Shown here in pieces: positions 35,721-45,269 of a stretch of DNA of 64,000 bases. Where the stretch lies: NCBI GenBank assembly GCA_013289665.1, contig JABCZN010000008.1:62001-126000 (forward strand), given 5' to 3'. The stretch comes from Acidobacteriota bacterium. Its GTDB lineage: Bacteria; Acidobacteriota; Terriglobia; Acidiferrales; UBA7541. A program made the position numbers and the translations under genes. Under the pieces are notes generated by a model. That model had not been told where the DNA came from. It ran no database searches and saw only the letters and a list, made by a program, of their open reading frames with translations. Every line of letters starts with the position of its first letter. Position 1 is the first letter of the stretch.

Positions 35721-37256
35721 ACTAAACCACGCCACCAAACTCACCCGGCGCCACGGCCGCGCAACTCTTTCGATTCACCAATCACTCCGCCTCTTCTCTT
35801 TTCCCACCAGCAAACGTATGATGGCCCATCCTCTGGTCAAGGATTGAGACCCCAATTGCCCACCACCTCAGCGCCTGGCTCCATCGAACCGCCGCCTCAC
35901 CTCCCCGATCGCTCAAACAAAGGGAAACTCCTGCAAGTCCTCGGCGTCGGCTTCGGCATTGCCGTTGCCGTTGGTAATTCCATTTCCGTCGGAATCGTGC
36001 GCACTCCCGGCAGCATCGCCGCCATCCTTCCCAACGCCTGGCTCTTCATCGCCGTCTGGATCGGCGGTGCCTTCTATGCCCTACTCAGCGCCTTCCAACT
36101 CGCCGAACTCGGGACGCTCATTCCTTCCAGCGGCGGCCAGTACAATTTCTCCCGACGCGCCCTCGGAGAATACGCCGGCTTCATCGTCGGCTGGAGCGAC
36201 TGGATATCCACCTGCGGCACCACCGGCGCCGTCGGCATCGTCCTCGGCGAATATTTAGCGCATCTTTTCCCGGTGCTCGACGGCGCTATGCGCATCAAAA
36301 TCACCGGCGTCTCCGCCATCGTGATTTTCGCTCTGCTGCAATGGAAAAGCGTCTCCATGGGCAGCAAAGTGCAAAACTTCACCACCATTCTCAAAGGCCT
36401 GGTCTTCTTCGTGATGGTGATTGCCTGCTTCACCATGGGCCGCACCGCCCACGCGGAAATTCTCACCGCCCCCGCCGTGGCCGTCCCCGCTGGAGCCGCG
36501 CTCATCACTGCCATGCTCCTCGGCATGCAAGCCACGATCTACACCTACGACGGTTGGGACGGTGTCATTTACTTCGGCGACGAAGTCAAAAATCCTGCCT
36601 ATCTCATTCCCCGCGCGATCTTCGCCAGCCTTGGCTCGCTCTTCGTCATCTACCTGCTCATCAACGCTGCGGTCCTCTATGTCCTTCCCATGAATCAGAT
36701 CGCCGGCAACGATTTTTCACTCGGGCTGGCCGCCGAGCGCGTCTTCGGCCGCTACGGCGACACCGTCTTTCGATCCATCATCGTCGTCGCCCTCTTCAGC
36801 TCCATCAACGCCCTGCATCTGATGGGCACGCGCGTCCTCTACGCCATGAGCCGTGACCGCCTCTTCTTCCATCAAGTCACCCGCGTCAACAAAGGCGGCA
36901 CGCCGACCGTGGCTCTCTTTCTCAGCGCGCTCGTCGGCGTCATCTTCGCCATTGGCAAATTCGAACGTGTCATCGCCATGCTCGCCTTCTTCTTCGTCAC
37001 CAACTACATGCTCTCCTTCATCTCCCTCTTCATCCTGCGCGCCCGCGATCACCGCACCGAACGCCCATACCGCGCCTGGGGCTATCCTTGGACCACCGCC
37101 CTCGCCCTCCTCGGCTCCCTCGCCTTCCTCATCGAAGCCGTCCGCGAAGACCGCGCCAACAGCCTCCTCACTCTCGTCGCCCTAGCCTGCAGCTATCCCG
37201 TCTTCCGCGTGCTAAAATCAGTTTCCAGCAGGGAAACCAAAAATGAACCAATTTGA
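35688..37256 (+). CDS. APC-superfamily amino acid permease
   Basis: Up to 522 residues. The nominal TTG start at 35688 lies inside a dispersed repeat and the first 70 residues are Pro-rich with no helices, so the true start is probably downstream, near 35847-35860 (TTG in front of RPQLPTTSAPGSI). From residue 85 on there are about twelve membrane helices. The first one carries the APC signature GNSISVGIVRTPGSIAA, and IPSSGGQYNFSRRALGEYAGFIVGW follows. It imports an amino acid or amine in exchange or with protons. The next small gene overlaps its end by 14 bases. Confidence 0.8.
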   Translation: MSAGAKLPLLRTKPRHQTHPAPRPRNSFDSPITPPLLFSHQQTYDGPSSGQGLRPQLPTTSAPGSIEPPPHLPDRSNKGKLLQVLGVGFGIAVAVGNSISVGIVRTPGSIAAILPNAWLFIAVWIGGAFYALLSAFQLAELGTLIPSSGGQYNFSRRALGEYAGFIVGWSDWISTCGTTGAVGIVLGEYLAHLFPVLDGAMRIKITGVSAIVIFALLQWKSVSMGSKVQNFTTILKGLVFFVMVIACFTMGRTAHAEILTAPAVAVPAGAALITAMLLGMQATIYTYDGWDGVIYFGDEVKNPAYLIPRAIFASLGSLFVIYLLINAAVLYVLPMNQIAGNDFSLGLAAERVFGRYGDTVFRSIIVVALFSSINALHLMGTRVLYAMSRDRLFFHQVTRVNKGGTPTVALFLSALVGVIFAIGKFERVIAMLAFFFVTNYMLSFISLFILRARDHRTERPYRAWGYPWTTALALLGSLAFLIEAVREDRANSLLTLVALACSYPVFRVLKSVSSRETKNEPI

Positions 37257-37473
37257 CCCCATAACTCAAGTGCCTGGCGTCATGGGTGGCAAAGCTTGTA
37301 TCCGGGGAATGCGTGTAACGGTTGACAATGTTGTCGGTCAGATAGGCGCTGGCCGCAGCATAGAAGAGCTTCTGCAGGATTATCCGTACCTGGAACGCGA
37401 AGACATCCTCCAAGCCCATCGTTGCGCAGTGTGGCTTGCTGACGAGCGTGAAGCAGTCCTACCAAACACATGA
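37243..37473 (+). CDS. DUF433 antitoxin
   Basis: 76 residues. It shows the DUF433 pattern: ITQVPGVMGGKACIRGMRVTV, then a short helix-turn-helix (SIEELLQDYPYLEREDILQA). DUF433 proteins are antitoxins of VapBC45-type pairs, and the partner gene overlaps by four bases (ATGA at 37470). The start overlaps the permease stop, so translation may be linked to it. The antitoxin should bind the toxin and repress the pair. Confidence 0.8.
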   Translation: MNQFDPITQVPGVMGGKACIRGMRVTVDNVVGQIGAGRSIEELLQDYPYLEREDILQAHRCAVWLADEREAVLPNT

Positions 37474-37844
37474 GACTCCTTCTGGATATGAACCTAACTC
37501 CACGTTGGGTTCCATATCTTGAGGCAGCCGGATTTGAGGCACTTCACTGGTCAAAGGTCGGTCGCAGAAACGCACCTGATGAAGAAATCATGGATTATGC
37601 TGCGAGGCTCGGCTTGGCGGTTTTGACGCACGACCTCGACCTAAGCGCAATTCTTGCGGCCACCAAAGGAAAGAAACCAATCGTCGTCCAAGTCCGCGCA
37701 CAAAACATTTCGCCAGAAACCATAGGCACACATATTGTCGCGGCGCTACGGCATACTGGTACAGAACTTGCGGACCGCGCTCTGCTGACCATCGATCCCG
37801 ACCGTACTCGGATTCGCCTGCTTCCGCTTCAACCTGCTTCTTGA
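37470..37844 (+). CDS. DUF5615 PIN-like toxin
   Basis: 124 residues. Acidic residues of the PIN-like fold are present: Asp6 in LLLDMNLTP, Glu/Asp in NAPDEEIMDYA, and Asp53 and Asp55 in VLTHDLDLSAIL. The family (Mut7-C/VapC45-like) is predicted to cut RNA. It overlaps the DUF433 gene by four bases, the normal layout of the pair. Both frames look intact, so this is probably the only working toxin-antitoxin locus in the window. Confidence 0.8.
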   Translation: MRLLLDMNLTPRWVPYLEAAGFEALHWSKVGRRNAPDEEIMDYAARLGLAVLTHDLDLSAILAATKGKKPIVVQVRAQNISPETIGTHIVAALRHTGTELADRALLTIDPDRTRIRLLPLQPAS

Positions 37845-37854
37845 ATCAACAAAA

Positions 37855-37880
37855 ACAGGGCGGATTCCGATCCGCCCTGT
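37855..37880. terminator. Hairpin between converging genes
   Basis: A perfect 11-bp stem (ACAGGGCGGAT with ATCCGCCCTGT) with a 4-base loop. It lies just after the toxin gene and before the end of the converging dehydrogenase gene. The plus-strand T run is weak; on the minus strand GTTTTTGTTG follows, a good tail for ending the dehydrogenase transcript. Confidence 0.75.
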
Positions 37881-37943
37881 CGGCTCTTCTCTCTGATCTG
37901 TGCGCTCTTATCTGAGCGCACTCTGTGTTAAATCTTCTTTCTC
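37881..37943. repeat. Dispersed repeat family A (copy)
   Basis: Contains GATCTGTGCGCTCTTATCTG and CTCTGTGTTAAATCTTC. It belongs to the CTCTGTG family also seen at 34210, 42958, 47334 and 47446. Confidence 0.5.
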
Positions 37944-39518
37944 TTAGCTCACCTTCTCCGCCACCGCCTTCGCCTGCAAAAACAGCAGCAAATAATCCTT
38001 GCCGCCGGTCTTCGAATCCGTCCCGCTCATGTTGAACCCGCCAAATGGATGAGCCCCCACCATCGCGCCCGTGCACTTCCGGTTCAGATACAAGTTCCCC
38101 ACGTGGAACTCTTCTTCCGCGCGCCGGATCTTCTCCGGATTTTTCGAATACACCGCGCCCGTCAACCCAAACTCGGTGTTATTTGCAATCTCCATCGCAT
38201 GATCAAAATTCCTCGCCTTGATCACCGCCAGCACCGGACCAAACACTTCTTCCTGCGCCAGCCGAGCCTTTGGGTCCACGTCGGCGATAATGGTCGGCTC
38301 CACAAAGTAGCCCTCGCCCGCCGCGCGCCCGCCGCCGGTCATCAACCGACCTTCCTTCTTCCCTACCTCAATGTAATTCAAAATCCCCTTCATCGCTGTT
38401 TCGCTAACCACCGGACCCATGTAATTGTTCGGATCGTCGCTCGGCCCCACCTTGATCTTCTTCGTCCTCTCCACCAACTTGTTCAGGAACGTATCGTAAA
38501 TCTTCTCGCTCACAATCACGCGCGAGCACGCCGAGCACTTCTGACCCTGATACCCAAACGCCGCCTGCACCGTGCCTTCCACCGCGGCATCCACATCGGC
38601 CTCTTCATCCACGATCATGCCGTCCTTGCCGCCCATCTCCAGCACCGTCCGCTTGATCCATATCTGCCCCGGCTGCGGCTTGTTCGCCAGCTCCGCGATC
38701 CGCAAGCCCACTTCCTTCGATCCTGTGAACCCGATATAGCGCGTCTTCGGATGCTGCACAATCACGTCGCCAATTACCGCGCCAGACCCGGTCAGAAACT
38801 GCACCGCTTCGTTCGGCACGCCCGCTTCATGCAAAATGTCCACAAACTTCGCCGCAATTGTCGGCGAATCCGCCGCCGGTTTCAGCACCACCGTATTTCC
38901 GGTCACCAGCGAAGACACCACCAGCCCCGCCATAATCGCCATCGGAAAGTTCCAGGGAGGAATCACCGCGCCCACGCCCAGCGGGATGTAAACCATGTAG
39001 TTCCGCTCGCCGCGCATCGGCGTCAGCTTCTGCGGCTCCGACAAACGCAGCATCTCGCGCCCGTAATACTCGCAAAAATCAATCGTCTCCGCGATGTCCG
39101 CGTCCGCCTCAATCCAGCTCTTCCCAACCTCATAACAAACCAGCGCCCCCAACTCGAACTTCCGCTCGCGCACAATCTGCGCCGCCTTGAACAGATACTT
39201 CGCCCGCGTCTCCGCCGGCACCTTCTTCCAAACATCAAAGTATTTATTCGCCGCGTCCACCGCCTGCGCCGCCTGCTCCTTCGACGCGTCCTGAAACACC
39301 CCAATCACTTCTGAAGGCCGCGAGGGGTTCGTCGACTTCTTCTTCCCCGTTGTAATCACCTTCTGCCCGGCGATCCACATCGGGTATTCCTGCCCAAACT
39401 CCGCCTTCACCTTCGCCAGCGCCGCTTCCATCCGCTTGCGGTTCTCTGCATTCGAAAAATCAATAAACGGCTCATTGGTAAATTCCGGCACGTGCAATTT
39501 CGTTTCCGCAGTCGCCAT
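37944..39518 (-). CDS. pruA: Delta-1-pyrroline-5-carboxylate dehydrogenase
   Basis: 524 residues from the ATG at 39518, with AGGAGG in front; the frame is open to 39575, but that part lacks a site. It is an aldehyde dehydrogenase with Glu in LEMGGKDG (about 293) and the catalytic Cys in GQKCSACSRV (about 328). The IPPWNFP and FVEPTI motifs and the end FGGFNMSGTDSKTGG are typical of the class that oxidises glutamate semialdehyde to glutamate with NAD, the second step of proline and arginine breakdown. The proline dehydrogenase gene is not in this window. Confidence 0.9.
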   Translation of the reverse strand: MATAETKLHVPEFTNEPFIDFSNAENRKRMEAALAKVKAEFGQEYPMWIAGQKVITTGKKKSTNPSRPSEVIGVFQDASKEQAAQAVDAANKYFDVWKKVPAETRAKYLFKAAQIVRERKFELGALVCYEVGKSWIEADADIAETIDFCEYYGREMLRLSEPQKLTPMRGERNYMVYIPLGVGAVIPPWNFPMAIMAGLVVSSLVTGNTVVLKPAADSPTIAAKFVDILHEAGVPNEAVQFLTGSGAVIGDVIVQHPKTRYIGFTGSKEVGLRIAELANKPQPGQIWIKRTVLEMGGKDGMIVDEEADVDAAVEGTVQAAFGYQGQKCSACSRVIVSEKIYDTFLNKLVERTKKIKVGPSDDPNNYMGPVVSETAMKGILNYIEVGKKEGRLMTGGGRAAGEGYFVEPTIIADVDPKARLAQEEVFGPVLAVIKARNFDHAMEIANNTEFGLTGAVYSKNPEKIRRAEEEFHVGNLYLNRKCTGAMVGAHPFGGFNMSGTDSKTGGKDYLLLFLQAKAVAEKVS

Positions 39519-39743
39519 GTCCAGCCTCCTCATTTGCCTACCCCCAATTATAGGCTTCGCACATACCACCCACAAGCAAGGCCACGGGGACTGGGATTCG
39601 CACCGCCTCGGGCCGCAAAGCCTCTTTGTTGCTAATGAATTATGTACTTCTCCGGAGTACTAACTCATTCCCCGGGCCGCAAAGTGCTAGCCTGAACCTA
39701 ATCGACGCTTTCTGGATTCAGCACGGCAAGAAAGGCGTAAAAA

Positions 39744-41054
39744 ATGCTTTCATTGACGCGATTCACCCTTTGCTCGAAGTCCCTGCGCTGGGCCTGCCTT
39801 TGCTTGCTGATCTTGGCGCTCACCACAATGCCAGGAAGTTCCGCTCAGGAACAAGAAACTCAGTCCGTGGCCGATGCCGCTCGGGCCGCTCGCGCACGTC
39901 ACGCCCAATCGACCGAAGAGACCGCCGCAAATGTCTCCAGAGCCACAAAGCATGCTCCTTTCTCGGAAACCCAACTCCTCGCCTGGACCATCGCCGGCGT
40001 ATCCGCACCCGACATGCTCGCTCAAGTTCAGGCCAACGGCATTGCCTTCCCGCCCGACGACGTGCACCTTGCCCAACTCAAGGACGCACAACTTCCTCCC
40101 GACCTGCTAGCCGCGCTTCCCGACGTCCCATCACAGCCCGCCAGCGCTCCAGAAGCCGTTCTCCAGCCCCTAATTGCGGCCTCACAATCGTTCAATTCCA
40201 GAGATTACCCTTCAGCACGCAGGCTTCTTGAATCTCTCACCAGGCAATCGCCAAATGCCGACCTCTTCGCGGCACTGGGTAACCTCCACTCTCTCGTTCG
40301 CGATCAAAACTCAGCCAGAACCGCCTTCGAACGCTCCGTTCAGCTCGATCCCACCTTCGTCTATGCCCATCTTCGCCTCGCCGGGGTTTACTACAACCTC
40401 GAAGACGGCGCGCAAACCGCAACCGAAGCCCGGGCCGTTCTGCAGTTGCAACCCGGAAATCCCCAAGCGCGCAAATATCTGGCCCTTTCGATGACCGTCA
40501 GCGGCACCGCTTCAGCCTCCAGCGCCAACCCCGAATTTGAAGGGGACGTGGAAGATTTGTCCGACATGAAAGCCGGAAGCAACCTGGAAGCCAAGGATCT
40601 GAATAACCAGGCCATTGAATTCGCCCACAAGCACGCGCTTTTCCCCGCGGAGGCCGCGCTCAAACACGCCATTGAACTAGACCCCGACGTCGCCCTCTAT
40701 CACTACAATCTCGGTTGGGTCTACGGGAAGTGGCCCCAATTCGAGAAAGCCCTGCCCGCCTATCAGAAAGCCAAGGCTTTGGCGCCCCGCAACCTTGCCG
40801 TTCGCCAGAATCTCGGCCATACCTTATGTCAGTTGAAGCGCTGGAATGAAGCGGTCGCTGAGTTCACCGAGATCCTCCGCATGGACCCTACATGGAACAT
40901 GGCGCGTCCTTGTCTCTATGACGCGCTATACAACCTCGGGCGAACCGGCGAAGCCGCCAGGGTTCTCAGCGAATACAAGAAATTCAACCTGAGCAACGGC
41001 TTACCAGACGACAGCGACCAAATTGAGGCCGAGAAAAAGCAGCTGCGCAATTAA
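39744..41054 (+). CDS. Exported TPR protein
   Basis: 436 residues with a signal peptide (about 15-34, ending GSSAQ). A low-complexity Ala-rich part and a helical domain come next. Two TPR groups follow: about 145-250 (DLFAALGNLHSLVRDQNSAR, FVYAHLRLAGVYYNLEDG) and about 300-420 (LYHYNLGWVYGKWPQFEKA, LAVRQNLGHTLCQLKRW). TPRs bind partner proteins. The partner is not shown by the neighbours, which are metabolic genes. It may belong to an outer envelope or secretion assembly. No enzyme motif is present. Confidence 0.75.
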   Translation: MLSLTRFTLCSKSLRWACLCLLILALTTMPGSSAQEQETQSVADAARAARARHAQSTEETAANVSRATKHAPFSETQLLAWTIAGVSAPDMLAQVQANGIAFPPDDVHLAQLKDAQLPPDLLAALPDVPSQPASAPEAVLQPLIAASQSFNSRDYPSARRLLESLTRQSPNADLFAALGNLHSLVRDQNSARTAFERSVQLDPTFVYAHLRLAGVYYNLEDGAQTATEARAVLQLQPGNPQARKYLALSMTVSGTASASSANPEFEGDVEDLSDMKAGSNLEAKDLNNQAIEFAHKHALFPAEAALKHAIELDPDVALYHYNLGWVYGKWPQFEKALPAYQKAKALAPRNLAVRQNLGHTLCQLKRWNEAVAEFTEILRMDPTWNMARPCLYDALYNLGRTGEAARVLSEYKKFNLSNGLPDDSDQIEAEKKQLRN

Positions 41055-41085
41055 TCCCTCGCTGGCCCGGAAAACGCTTGGAACT

Positions 41086-42837
41086 TCAGTTTGATTTCTG
41101 TTGAGCAATCCAGCGAGCGGTGCGGGCCTCGAGCATGTCGAGGGGCAGGGTTCCGCCATTCAGAATCTCATCGTGGAAGGCACGAATATCGAACTTGGCG
41201 CCCAGCTCTTTCCGGGCGCGTTCCCGAAGCTCACGGATCTTAAGCTGGCCAAGCTTGTAGCTGAGGGCCTGCGCCGGCCAGGCGATATAGCGATCGGTTT
41301 CAGATTGGATGGACGGCTCATCGACGGCGCCCGATTTGCGAAAGAAATCCACTACCTCTTCCCGTGTCCAGCCTTTCGAGTGAATCCCAGTGTCCACAAC
41401 CAGCCGCACGGCCCGGAAGAGTTCCGAGGAAAGCCTCCCGTAGTCTGAAACGGGATCCTGGTAAAAGCCCACCTCCTTGCCAAGTTGCTCTGCGTACAAG
41501 GCCCAGCCTTCCGTATAAGCATTAAAACCAAGCCCATGCAGGCGGAACTTCGGCAGGCCTGTGAGTTGTTGCTGCACGGAAAGCTGCATGTGGTGCCCCG
41601 GAATACCCTCATGGTAAGCGATCGCTTCATCGTTGATCAGCGAGCGCTCGGCGAACTTGGAGGTCGCAACAACGACTCGGCCCGGACGCTTGCCGTCCGG
41701 AGTCCCCGTGACGTAGTGCGTTGCCGCCGCGGTCTGGAACGCGGGAATTGCCTCCACGGTCACTGGTGATCTCGGGAGCAGCGTGAACAGCTTGGGAAGC
41801 ATGGGTTCCATCTGCGCGATGTAGCGGCGAAAGTCGTCAAGAATCTGCTCCTCCGATTTGGGAATATATTGGGGATTGGTTTTCAGCGACGCACGAAAGG
41901 AAGCAACATCCGGGAAACCCTCCTTTTTCGCGATTACCGCCATCTCCGCCTGAATACGATCCATTTCGCGCAGTCCCAGTTGGTGGATCTCGTCGGGGCT
42001 CATGTGCGTCGTGGTGCGACCGTAAATGTCGTTCTGGTAGCGCTTCTCTCCGTCCGGCAGAGAAGTCACCGAAAGCGTGGTGCGGCCGTGCGGCGCGTAT
42101 TCTGTGCTCAGGAAGGAAGCGAAGGCCTGGTAGGCGGGGATGACATCAGTATCTATGGCGGCGGTGATCTGCTGCGTCAGGCGTTTCTGGTCTTCCGGTG
42201 AGATTTCAACTGGATATTTCTTTGTTGGAATCAGGAAGGGATCGGCCTCGATGATACCCTGGCACTGAACAGGCAGTTTCTCAATCAGGAATCGCACGGG
42301 CATCAGGCTCGCTTTCATGCCCGCGCGGAGAACTTCCGTCGTCTGGCTGAGAACGCGAGGAATCTGGTGAAGGCGGGCAATGTAATCTTCATAATGCTTC
42401 ACCGAATCGAAGGGAACCGACAGCGGCAAATCGGCGAGCGAAGTGTGGATGCCGTTCTGCTGGTTGATCGGCATTTCGTATTCTTTAAGATCGAAGTCCG
42501 CGATGCGCTGCTGGAGCACACGAATCAGGAGGTCGTGGGAGAGTTGATCCTGGTCGGAGAAAGCCGTCGTGGGAATAGCTTGCAGGTGGCTGAGGAAGGT
42601 CCGATTTGTCAGATTGCGCTGGGCAATGGCTGCGAGTGAGTAGTCTGCAAGCTTGTCGTTATAGCGGTAGTCACCGAAGGCCGTCGCGCGCTCTGGGAAA
42701 TTGCGCAGGTCGGATTCGTATTGCTCCTCGAAGAGGGCATTCTGCGCCGCAAGGCGATCAGCGACTGGTTTGAGGTCCGGGGCGAACAGCGAACCAACCA
42801 GAGACAGCGGAAAAACAAGAATTTTGTGGAATCGCAT
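41086..42837 (-). CDS. DUF885-family predicted metalloprotein, exported
   Basis: 583 residues with a signal peptide (1-19). The family signature HEGIPGHHMQLS (about 409-420) is a zinc-binding HExxxHH-like site, and a Glu/His-rich helical fold surrounds it. NDIYGRTTTHMSPDEIHQLGL is a further conserved stretch. Members are M2/M32-like proteins with predicted peptidase activity; many in Acidobacteriota are exported. It converges with the TPR gene (31-base gap). Peptide hydrolysis fits the other secreted peptidases here. Confidence 0.85.
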   Translation of the reverse strand: MRFHKILVFPLSLVGSLFAPDLKPVADRLAAQNALFEEQYESDLRNFPERATAFGDYRYNDKLADYSLAAIAQRNLTNRTFLSHLQAIPTTAFSDQDQLSHDLLIRVLQQRIADFDLKEYEMPINQQNGIHTSLADLPLSVPFDSVKHYEDYIARLHQIPRVLSQTTEVLRAGMKASLMPVRFLIEKLPVQCQGIIEADPFLIPTKKYPVEISPEDQKRLTQQITAAIDTDVIPAYQAFASFLSTEYAPHGRTTLSVTSLPDGEKRYQNDIYGRTTTHMSPDEIHQLGLREMDRIQAEMAVIAKKEGFPDVASFRASLKTNPQYIPKSEEQILDDFRRYIAQMEPMLPKLFTLLPRSPVTVEAIPAFQTAAATHYVTGTPDGKRPGRVVVATSKFAERSLINDEAIAYHEGIPGHHMQLSVQQQLTGLPKFRLHGLGFNAYTEGWALYAEQLGKEVGFYQDPVSDYGRLSSELFRAVRLVVDTGIHSKGWTREEVVDFFRKSGAVDEPSIQSETDRYIAWPAQALSYKLGQLKIRELRERARKELGAKFDIRAFHDEILNGGTLPLDMLEARTARWIAQQKSN

Positions 42838-42957
42838 GCGCGGCAGCCTACCAGAGGTGAGAACTTGATTCCAAGAAAAAACTGGGGTATTAGAAGCGCA
42901 AAACTTTCCCTACTTGATTTCCTTCAGCGCCAGCACCGTCCCCGCGGCCTGACTTTC

Positions 42958-42996
42958 CGTGCTCTCTGTGATCCTCTGTGTGAAATCTTTTCTTCT
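42958..42996. repeat. Dispersed repeat family A (copy)
   Basis: Reads CGTGCTCTCTGTGATCCTCT and then GTGTGAAATC. It belongs to the CTCTGTG family, in the gap between two divergent genes. Confidence 0.55.
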
Positions 42997-43034
42997 ACCC
43001 ATTCGACATCATGGCAATGCCATAATTCAGAGTC

Positions 43035-43454
43035 ATGCCCCAATCCATCGCTCACCTCACCGTTGTCGTCCGCAACTACGATGAGGCTCTCGAGTTCTAC
43101 ACACAAAAACTTGACTTCCATCTGTTAGAGGATACTCCGCTCCCCGACAACAAGCGCTGGCTCCTCGTTGCTCTTTCCGGTTCCCCCGGCACCGCGCTTC
43201 TCCTCGCTGAAGCCGCCACCCCCGAGCAATCCTTGGCCATCGGCAACCAAACCGGCGGCCGCGTTTTTCTCTTCCTCCACACCGACGACTTCTGGCGCGA
43301 TTACAAGGCCTACCAGTCCCGCGGCGTCCGCTTCCTCGAATCTCCGCGCCAGGAATCCTACGGCACCGTCGCCGTCTTCGAAGACCTCTACGGCAACAAA
43401 TGGGATCTCCTCGAACCCGCCGCTCCAACCGATCGACCCACGAACAGCGATTGA
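43035..43454 (+). CDS. VOC-superfamily (glyoxalase/bleomycin-resistance fold) protein
   Basis: 139 residues in one paired beta-alpha-beta-beta-beta module. His7 in SIAHLTVVV, a Glu in the middle strands (LLLAEAATPEQ), His78-region FLFLHTDDFW, and the late Glu in GTVAVFEDLYGNKWDLLEP mark the usual metal ligands. VPDPxG-like DLYGNKWDL is typical. Members are small metal enzymes such as dioxygenases, isomerases or thiol transferases. The substrate cannot be told from sequence. It converges with the EVE-domain gene. Confidence 0.8.
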   Translation: MPQSIAHLTVVVRNYDEALEFYTQKLDFHLLEDTPLPDNKRWLLVALSGSPGTALLLAEAATPEQSLAIGNQTGGRVFLFLHTDDFWRDYKAYQSRGVRFLESPRQESYGTVAVFEDLYGNKWDLLEPAAPTDRPTNSD

Positions 43455-43460
43455 CCCGTT

Positions 43461-43847
43461 CTACCCTTCCACAAAGAACTTGTACTGCTGTTCCGTCAAC
43501 GGCACCACCGACAACCTCCCAATCCTGACCAGCGGCGAATCCTTGAAAATCTTCTCCTCCTTGATCTCGTCCAGTGAAGTTGTTTTCCTCAGCGCCTTCC
43601 CCGCCTTAATCTTCACCACTGGCTGCTTTGGATCTTTGGCATTCACGGACACCACGGCCGCCGTCCCCACGGCGCTTCTTGTATCACCAGTCTCATATAT
43701 AATCAGCCGCGCACCAGGTTTCATCTCTCGCAAATTTCTCACAGCTGTGGGATTCGACACTCCATCCCACTCCGTTTCTCGGTCCTTCATCAAATCTCCA
43801 AACGAATATACGGTCGGTTCCGTCTTCAGCAAATAATAGTTCGCCAC
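43461..43847 (-). CDS. EVE-domain protein (modified-base reader)
   Basis: 128 residues from a GTG at 43847 with GGAG upstream; frames open to 43910 would add a tail unlike the family, which starts near xYYLLKTEP. The EVE signature is complete: YYLLKTEPTVYSFGDL, TEWDGVSNPTAVRNLREM and LIIYETGDTRSAVGTA. EVE proteins belong to the PUA/YTH-like class that bind modified bases in DNA or RNA and often occur near restriction systems. Here it is next to a VOC gene, with no restriction gene nearby. Confidence 0.85.
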   Translation of the reverse strand: MANYYLLKTEPTVYSFGDLMKDRETEWDGVSNPTAVRNLREMKPGARLIIYETGDTRSAVGTAAVVSVNAKDPKQPVVKIKAGKALRKTTSLDEIKEEKIFKDSPLVRIGRLSVVPLTEQQYKFFVEG

Positions 43848-44093
43848 AGCGCTCTCCCCGTTTATTGATTTTCCTTCCTGCAGCCTCCAAAAGCCTAGCC
43901 CACCAACCATCCCGCTTCAACTCCCCAACACCCCGCAGTCTCCCCCGCAACTGGCCGCTCGCTCCAGTACTTCCGGGGGATGACTCTTTCGCACATTTCT
44001 ATTGCCCTACCACCGCCTTTCAAGGGTACAATCACTCCAGAAATTAAGGTTGCCTCGACTCTGGAGTCCCCCAGGGCGGTTTCATAAGACTTG

Positions 44094-45269
44094 ATGAGCC
44101 GCACGCCCCACTCTCGACGGGCCACCAGCCGGCCACTTGGCCTCTGCGTCTTGCTGTGCCTGTCCGCCTCGCCCTCTTTTCTGGCGTTGCCTTCCCGTGC
44201 GCAAGATGCACAACAGGACACCCAGCAAGCAGCCGAAGCCGCGCGCCAGGAAAAAGCACGCAAGGCAGCGCAGCAGAAAAAAGAATCCCACGTTTATACC
44301 AACGAAGATCTAAAGCAATCGCAAATTCTCACCCAGGAGGATCGCTCCCGCGTCGAAGCCCGTAAGAATAATCCCGCTCGAACGCCCGCAGCAAATCCAG
44401 TTCAGCCTTCCCTCGACGCCGAAAAGAATTCCGCTACCGAAAGCCTCGGCGAAGTTGCTCGCCGCTACCGCCGCGAAAACCTCAATAATTCCCAAGCCAC
44501 CGAAGCCGTTGCCAAGCCTCAGCAACCATCACGTTTCCCCATGGATCTTTCGCAACCTTCCTTTGCCGCACCCGTGCAACCCGTCGCGCCGCGCCTTTCG
44601 CCAAATTCACCTCCGCGGCAAGGCCTGAAACTTCCGCCCCGCATCGCTCTGCCCCGCCGCGATCCATTTTCTCGTCAACATTTTTCACCCCTGCCTTCCA
44701 ACGAGCGCGCTCCTCTTTCACCAAATCTCGCCGCGCCCGCGAAACCCGCACTCCCGCTCTCCGACGTAGCGCCTCACTCTCCCAGTGTCCACACCACGCG
44801 GCCAACCGCTGCGCCAAATTTGCTCCTCCCATCCAAACCGCTTCCCGCGCTGCCGTCTCCGGCACCTCGCCTCGCCCCGGTTTCTCCGGCCCGCACAACC
44901 CCCGACGCCGCCAAAGTCCATATCCAGCCCGGCGATTCTCTCTGGAAACTCGCGCGCCGCCACCTCGGCAGCGGCTCTCGCTGGGGGGAACTCCTCGCCT
45001 CCAATCCCAACATCTCCGATCCAAACCATATCCAACCTGGCACCGTGCTAGTCGTACCCGCAACCGACCTTCGTCCTCGCGTGCAGCCTCCAATCATCAC
45101 CGTCCACAGCGGCGATTCTCTCTGGAAGCTCGCCGCTTCCCACTTGAGCAGTGGCGCCGCCTGGCCCTGCATCGCCCAGGCTAATCCCCAATTGCGCGAC
45201 GCCAATCTCCTCCGCCCCGGCCAAATCCTCATCCTTCCCGCTTCCTGCGCGCGCCATCTCTCTCGCTGA
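44094..45269 (+). CDS. Exported protein with two LysM domains
   Basis: 391 residues from the ATG at 44094 (a TTG directly before it is less likely). A signal peptide (about 15-37) is followed by a Gln/Ala/Lys-rich helix, a long Pro/Ser-rich linker, and two LysM domains at about 283-332 (VHIQPGDSLWKLARRHLGSG) and 340-390 (ITVHSGDSLWKLAASHLSSG). LysM binds peptidoglycan, so this is a cell-wall-anchored protein. No catalytic domain is visible. The two LysM copies are close to identical in their first 15 residues, which points to a recent duplication. Confidence 0.85.
   Translation: MSRTPHSRRATSRPLGLCVLLCLSASPSFLALPSRAQDAQQDTQQAAEAARQEKARKAAQQKKESHVYTNEDLKQSQILTQEDRSRVEARKNNPARTPAANPVQPSLDAEKNSATESLGEVARRYRRENLNNSQATEAVAKPQQPSRFPMDLSQPSFAAPVQPVAPRLSPNSPPRQGLKLPPRIALPRRDPFSRQHFSPLPSNERAPLSPNLAAPAKPALPLSDVAPHSPSVHTTRPTAAPNLLLPSKPLPALPSPAPRLAPVSPARTTPDAAKVHIQPGDSLWKLARRHLGSGSRWGELLASNPNISDPNHIQPGTVLVVPATDLRPRVQPPIITVHSGDSLWKLAASHLSSGAAWPCIAQANPQLRDANLLRPGQILILPASCARHLSR

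Noticed and set aside
38049..39314. Plus-strand frame of 421 codons over the dehydrogenase gene
   Set aside because: It is exactly antisense to a certain gene and is full of His and Arg, as expected for complement of GC-rich codons.
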